A stretch of DNA of 6,444 bases from Thermoprotei archaeon (GTDB lineage Archaea > Thermoproteota > Thermoprotei_A > Sulfolobales > NBVN01). The stretch is taken from positions 1 through 6,444 of the forward strand of contig QMWS01000045.1 in the NCBI GenBank assembly GCA_003661745.1, written 5' to 3'. The notes below the pieces were generated by a model. It ran no database searches and had not been told where the DNA came from. It saw nothing but the letters and a program-made list of their open reading frames with translations. Shown here piece by piece: positions 4,662 through 6,444 of this stretch (the stretch's first letter is position 1; each line of letters opens with the position of its first letter). Position numbers and translations under genes: made by a program.

Positions 4662-4694
4662 TACTTTATATTTGATCAAACTACTGTATATTTG
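4662..4694 (+). promoter_or_regulatory. TATA box with overlapping palindrome, promoter of the 4703 regulator
   Basis: CTTTATATTTG (4664-4674) is centred about 30-35 bases before GTG 4703. It runs straight into TTTGATCAAA (4671-4680), a perfect 10-bp palindrome between TATA and transcription start, the usual place for a repressor site. A second TATA-like TGTATATTTG (4685-4694) follows but is too close to the start to serve it. Self-repression by the gene's product is inferred. Confidence 0.6.
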
Positions 4695-4702
4695 GGTGTT
4701 CT

Positions 4703-5152
4703 GTGTTGGGTTCTAGGTTGCCTAGGGGTAAGCGTGTTCTGCATGTTCTTGTTAGTGAGGATGTGTATAGGAAGTTGGTTGAGGTGGCTCCTAGGGTTTA
4801 CGGGGTGGCTCGTGGTGGTATGTCGGCCTTGGTTGATGAGGCTTTAAGGCTGTATCTTAGGGCTTTGGAGTCTGGCGTTAATTTGAGGAATACCAGGTTC
4901 TATAGGCTACTCATTGATGCTAGAGATATTGTTAGGGAGGCTGTGAGGAGGGGTAGGATGGTGCACTATACTGAACTAGCCATAATCCTGAATATCAGCC
5001 CATCGTATGCTAGGGAGGTTGCTAGGGCTCTAGCAGTCATTGATGATGACCTTGAATACGTGGACGGCTACCTTTTTTGTGCAACTGCACACAATTTGAT
5101 GACGCAACCGAAAAACTTAAAAACCCCTGAAGGTGGGAATTGTGAGCAGTAG
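4703..5152 (+). CDS. Ribbon-helix-helix regulator with probable C-terminal winged helix
   Basis: This 149-residue protein starts at GTG 4703, placed by the TATA box at about 4664-4673. Residues 10-17 (KRVLHVLV) form the DNA-contacting strand, 18-33 (SEDVYRKLVEVAPRVY) helix A, and 40-53 (MSALVDEALRLYLR) helix B, a standard ribbon-helix-helix. Residues about 60-85 are a charged linker helix. Residues about 86-125 (YTELAIILNISPSYAREVARAL then DLEYVDGYLF) resemble a winged-helix DNA-binding unit, so the protein may carry two DNA-binding domains. The last 25 residues are polar, and their DNA carries the first of two duplicated promoter boxes for the next gene, so the tail sequence may be constrained by that role. 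The upstream region holds three palindromes, suggesting autoregulation. Confidence 0.8.
   Translation: MLGSRLPRGKRVLHVLVSEDVYRKLVEVAPRVYGVARGGMSALVDEALRLYLRALESGVNLRNTRFYRLLIDARDIVREAVRRGRMVHYTELAIILNISPSYAREVARALAVIDDDLEYVDGYLFCATAHNLMTQPKNLKTPEGGNCEQ
5107..5126 (+). promoter_or_regulatory. Duplicated BRE/TATA box, copy 1
   Basis: ACCGAAAAACTTAAAAACCC is an exact 20-bp match to copy 2, 71 bases downstream. It reads as a BRE (CGAAAAA) joined to a TATA element (CTTAAAAA, 5116-5123). It lies inside the 3' end of the 4703 gene, and a start near 5146 would give a leader of about 100 bases to ATG 5247. Confidence 0.65.
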
Positions 5153-5161
5153 CACAAAAAA

Positions 5162-5179
5162 GTGGGATCGGAGTCCCAC
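5162..5179. repeat. Short inverted repeat before the second promoter box
   Basis: GTGGGA (5162-5167) and TCCCAC (5174-5179) form a 6-bp inverted repeat with a 6-base spacer. The right arm overlaps the BRE of promoter copy 2, so a bound protein or an RNA hairpin here could block that promoter or read-through from copy 1. Confidence 0.4.
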
Positions 5180-5197
5180 CGAAAAACTTAAAAACCC
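5178..5197 (+). promoter_or_regulatory. Duplicated BRE/TATA box, copy 2
   Basis: ACCGAAAAACTTAAAAACCC repeats exactly. TATA core CTTAAAAA (5187-5194) predicts transcription start near 5217, about 30 bases before ATG 5247 and almost exactly at an out-of-frame ATG (5215). Confidence 0.7.
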
Positions 5198-5224
5198 AAC
5201 CCATTATACAAACCATGAAACTGA

Positions 5225-5362
5225 AGAGAGCTCTCTCCCCGCAAAAATGTATTCTATATCAGACCGCGTAAACGTAAACGAAACGTTTACGCAGTATATT
5301 TCTAAGAGAGAGGGAGAGAGTATATTTTCTCACTCTCTCTCTAATAATAGAATTTTAGAGAG
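5225..5362. repeat. AG/CT tracts and nested palindromes at the start of the coiled-coil gene
   Basis: AGAGAGCTCTCT (5225-5236) is a perfect 12-bp palindrome. GCGTAAACG (5266-5274) and CGTTTACGC (5284-5292) are 9-bp inverted arms, with GTAAACG (5274-5280) offering an alternative tighter hairpin. AGAGAGAGGGAGAGAG (5305-5320) faces CTCACTCTCTCTCT (5329-5342) across an AT-rich loop as a long imperfect stem. A further AGAGAG lies at 5356-5361. Confidence 0.6.
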
Positions 5363-5909
5363 TATAGATGGGGGCATTCTTAATGAGGAGAATGTCAGGA
5401 TACCGCTGTCTTTTAGGGTGAGGGATGAGGTTTACATGACCTACAAGAGGCTCCCGAAGACATCCAAGAGGTTGGTGAGGGCCATTCTTGAGGAGGTGAT
5501 TATGCGGGTAAGCAACCTAAGGATTGAGCCTAGACCTCAGATAAGCATTAACGTACCTATATCCGTAGCTCTGGCCAAGGTCGAGAGTGAAAAGGAAGGT
5601 GATGAGGTACTCCTTAAGAGGCTTAAGTCAATTGAGAAGAAGCTGGATGAGTATAGGAAGGTTGTTAAGGAGTACGAGAACGAGATAGCGAGACTTAGGA
5701 AGGAGGTAGTATTGAGGGATAGGAGGATTAGGGAGCTTGAGGCTAAACTCTCTTCAGTCTCAAAGGAGAAGATTGAGAGGGAGGTCATAGGTAAGATAAA
5801 GTCTAGACTCTATAGACTAGTCCATGATGGGGTAATAACAAAGGACACACTCCTCAAGATATTTGAGGCTATGGGATGGTCAACAATACTGCACCACACG
5901 AAGAGGTAG
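5247..5909 (+). CDS. Probable ribbon-helix-helix protein with long coiled coil
   Basis: This protein has 220 residues from ATG 5247. The frame stays open back to GTG 5133 (258 residues), but that start lies upstream of the second promoter box and its extra residues are low-complexity, so 5247 is preferred. The first 48 residues are polar and encoded by repetitive DNA. Residues 50-86 (VRIPLSFRV strand, RDEVYMTYKRL helix, TSKRLVRAILEEVIM helix) fit a ribbon-helix-helix dimer. Residues about 115-178 (KRLKSIEKKLDEYRKVVKEY onward) have strong heptad character, a long coiled coil that would fix the oligomer. The C-terminus (SRLYRLVHDGVITKDTLLKIF) is a short helical cap. It lies directly behind the 4703 regulator and may share its control. 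It could alternatively be a DNA-organising or structural protein. Confidence 0.72.
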   Translation: MYSISDRVNVNETFTQYISKREGESIFSHSLSNNRILESIDGGILNEENVRIPLSFRVRDEVYMTYKRLPKTSKRLVRAILEEVIMRVSNLRIEPRPQISINVPISVALAKVESEKEGDEVLLKRLKSIEKKLDEYRKVVKEYENEIARLRKEVVLRDRRIRELEAKLSSVSKEKIEREVIGKIKSRLYRLVHDGVITKDTLLKIFEAMGWSTILHHTKR

Positions 5910-5923
5910 AGCTACACAACAAC

Positions 5924-6166
5924 CTACTCCTCAAATCTTAACTCTATTTTTCTTGGCTTCATGTCCTTAGGTATCGGTATGACCAGGAAGTCATTATTCT
6001 CCAGGTCTCTAGGCACCCTAAAAACTAGTACCTTCCTCTTATACCTATAGACAACACTACCTGATGTGGTGGTCTTCACGTCCTCACGCAGTTTAGAGTA
6101 CCTATAGCCCCAAACCACAGAACCGTTAATAACCACCCTAACCTTCTCTACCACAGCAAACACCAA
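5924..6166 (-). CDS. Small beta-rich protein, function unknown
   Basis: This protein has 80 residues from TTG 6166; GTG 6163 is the next codon and an equally possible start. I do not recognise it. It is rich in valine and in alternating strand patterns (KVRVVINGSVVWGYRY, GSVVYRYKRKVLVFRVP, DFLVIPIP, KIELRFEE), consistent with a small beta barrel or sandwich. It is basic in the middle and acidic at the end, without cysteine or membrane segment. A swapped-hairpin (AbrB-like) or OB-like fold is conceivable but unsupported. It converges with the coiled-coil gene 15 bases away. Its upstream region contains the second operator-like palindrome and a CACAGCTGTG, as does the region ahead of the 4703 regulator, so both may be under the same control. 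Confidence 0.65.
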   Translation of the reverse strand: MVFAVVEKVRVVINGSVVWGYRYSKLREDVKTTTSGSVVYRYKRKVLVFRVPRDLENNDFLVIPIPKDMKPRKIELRFEE

Positions 6167-6175
6167 TAAAATAAT

Positions 6176-6200
6176 AATGTATAGAAAGGTTAAATTTGGT
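6176..6200 (-). promoter_or_regulatory. Promoter of the 5924-6166 gene
   Basis: On the minus strand CCAAATTTAACC (6200-6189) lies 25-30 bases before TTG 6166 and fits a BRE/TATA pair giving a nearly leaderless mRNA. CTATACATT (6183-6175) is TATA-like but too close. Confidence 0.5.
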
Positions 6201-6221
6201 GTACCCCCAGAACCAAATCAG

Positions 6222-6231
6222 CACAGCTGTG
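6222..6231. promoter_or_regulatory. CACAGCTGTG palindrome upstream of the 5924-6166 gene
   Basis: This is a perfect intergenic copy, about 55 bases before TTG 6166 and one base from the operator-like palindrome at 6233. Confidence 0.6.
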
Positions 6232-6232
6232 A

Positions 6233-6250
6233 CACCACAAATTTATGGTG
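6233..6250. promoter_or_regulatory. Operator-like palindrome, copy 2
   Basis: CACCACAAATTTATGGTG is the exact reverse complement of 4545-4562. Read on the same strand both copies start GACACCA and differ at only two symmetric positions. It lies in the gap between the right-edge gene and the 5924-6166 gene. Confidence 0.6.
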
Positions 6251-6268
6251 CAATCAAAAGATAGGGAT

Positions 6269-6444
6269 TCACGAGTCAAGATCAATTACAGGAAAACCAC
6301 TAACATCAGCAATTAATGAAGCAAGAGGTGAAGCCTTAAGTTCAACTCGTTCAGACCTCATCATGATTACCTTTAGCTTCTTTGAGAGCCATTTATGGTA
6401 TATTAGGTTTATCATGGGTTCAACATGCCAGAAGCCCTTATAGC
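6269..6444 (-). CDS. C-terminal fragment of an unknown protein (cut by window edge)
   Basis: On the minus strand an open frame enters from the right edge and stops at TGA 6271-6269, giving 57 residues. It begins YKGFWHVEPMINLIYHKWLS, continues with a basic stretch KKLKVIMMRSERVELKAS, and ends GFPVIDLDS. Composition (Leu, Ile, Lys, balanced charge) looks like a real alternating helix/strand protein. The opposite plus-strand frame over the same bases runs through the promoter and palindromes and is Ser/Thr-rich, so I prefer the minus reading. Family unknown; too little is visible to assign a function. Same strand as the 5924-6166 gene, but about 100 bases and an operator-like palindrome separate them. 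Confidence 0.5.
   Translation of the reverse strand, partial: YKGFWHVEPMINLIYHKWLSKKLKVIMMRSERVELKASPLASLIADVSGFPVIDLDS

Larger units (their letters stand above)
4182..4702. other. 520-base stretch without a convincing gene; regulatory region
   Basis: Contents in order: divergent TATA inverted repeat (4225-4258); a G-rich plus strand (4309-4343, many GG steps); a 9-mer ATGCCGTGA at 4292-4300 and 4385-4393; a TATA-like CTTTTTAAG (4362-4370); GC-rich self-complementary bits around 4405-4429; an inverted repeat with TATA-like arms (4445-4480); an operator-like palindrome (4544-4563); CACAGCTGTG (4639-4648); and TATA/TTTGATCAAA (4662-4690). Possible tiny ORFs are a Trp-rich 32-residue one from GTG 4282 to 4380, a 57-residue one on plus (4393-4566), and a 48-residue one on minus (4529-4383); none has convincing codon or composition support. 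A Trp/Cys-rich plus ORF from 4557 to 4847 looks like a product of T/G-rich sequence and overlaps the regulator gene. An origin or a structured RNA is possible. Confidence 0.5.

Noticed and set aside
4557..4847. Plus-strand ORF of 96 codons, Trp/Cys/Leu rich, membrane-like
   Set aside because: Runs through palindromes and the promoter of the 4703 regulator and overlaps that gene for 145 bases; hydrophobicity follows from T/G-rich DNA.
5537..5788. Minus-strand Ser/Leu-rich ORF of 83 codons
   Set aside because: Antisense to the coiled-coil region, whose Glu/Lys/Arg codons produce Ser/Leu in this frame.
6177..6443. Plus-strand ORF of 88 codons reaching the right edge
   Set aside because: Covers the promoter of the 5924 gene and both palindromes; the minus frame at 6269-6444 has better protein composition. 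Its DTTNLWC resembles DTINLWC at 4566 only because of the shared DNA palindrome.

Overview
This window looks like part of the genome of a filamentous, A-form-DNA archaeal virus (realm Adnaviria, with SIRV2-fold major capsid proteins), or a provirus of one, from a hyperthermophilic Thermoproteota host. The strongest evidence is a tandem pair of paralogous capsid proteins on the minus strand whose C-terminal halves align in order with the rudivirus/lipothrixvirus major capsid protein. Other evidence is a Holliday junction resolvase of the archaeal Hjc type, two clear and one probable ribbon-helix-helix regulators, a GT4-like glycosyltransferase, AGG-rich arginine codon use, TATA/BRE promoters, and frequent GTG/TTG starts. 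I see no tRNA, rRNA, CRISPR array or transposase.

Layout. 1-434 (-): N-terminal part of a glycosyltransferase, cut by the left edge. 435-535: hairpin and T-run behind the capsid operon, plus the glycosyltransferase promoter. 536-1280 (-): the two capsid genes. 1281-1386: divergent promoter region. 1387-2269 (+): an unknown gene with an acidic tail, a possible 18-residue linking ORF, and a helical protein with a Ser/Thr repeat tail. 2302-2775 (-): ribbon-helix-helix regulator. 2776-2859: divergent promoters. 2860-3285 (+): Hjc resolvase. 3273-4181 (-): a compact three-gene operon (GNAT-like protein, helical Cys-containing protein, 39-residue Cys-rich microprotein) whose last gene overlaps the end of hjc. 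4182-4702: a 520-base stretch with no convincing gene but many palindromes and promoters. 4703-5152 (+): ribbon-helix-helix plus probable winged-helix regulator. 5247-5909 (+): probable ribbon-helix-helix/coiled-coil protein behind duplicated promoter boxes. 5924-6166 (-): small beta-rich unknown. 6269-6444 (-): C-terminal fragment of an unknown protein cut by the right edge.

How the parts fit. The capsid pair would form the virion filament on A-form DNA. Hjc would resolve replication or recombination branches. The regulators presumably control short divergent transcription units, many with near-leaderless starts. The most unexplained signal is the 10-bp palindrome CACAGCTGTG, present in five perfect copies plus near copies at roughly 1-kb spacing, both inside and between genes. 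Second is an 18-bp operator-like palindrome (CACCAYAAATTTRTGGTG) present upstream of two separate transcription units, each time near a CACAGCTGTG. Neither is explained by the genes.
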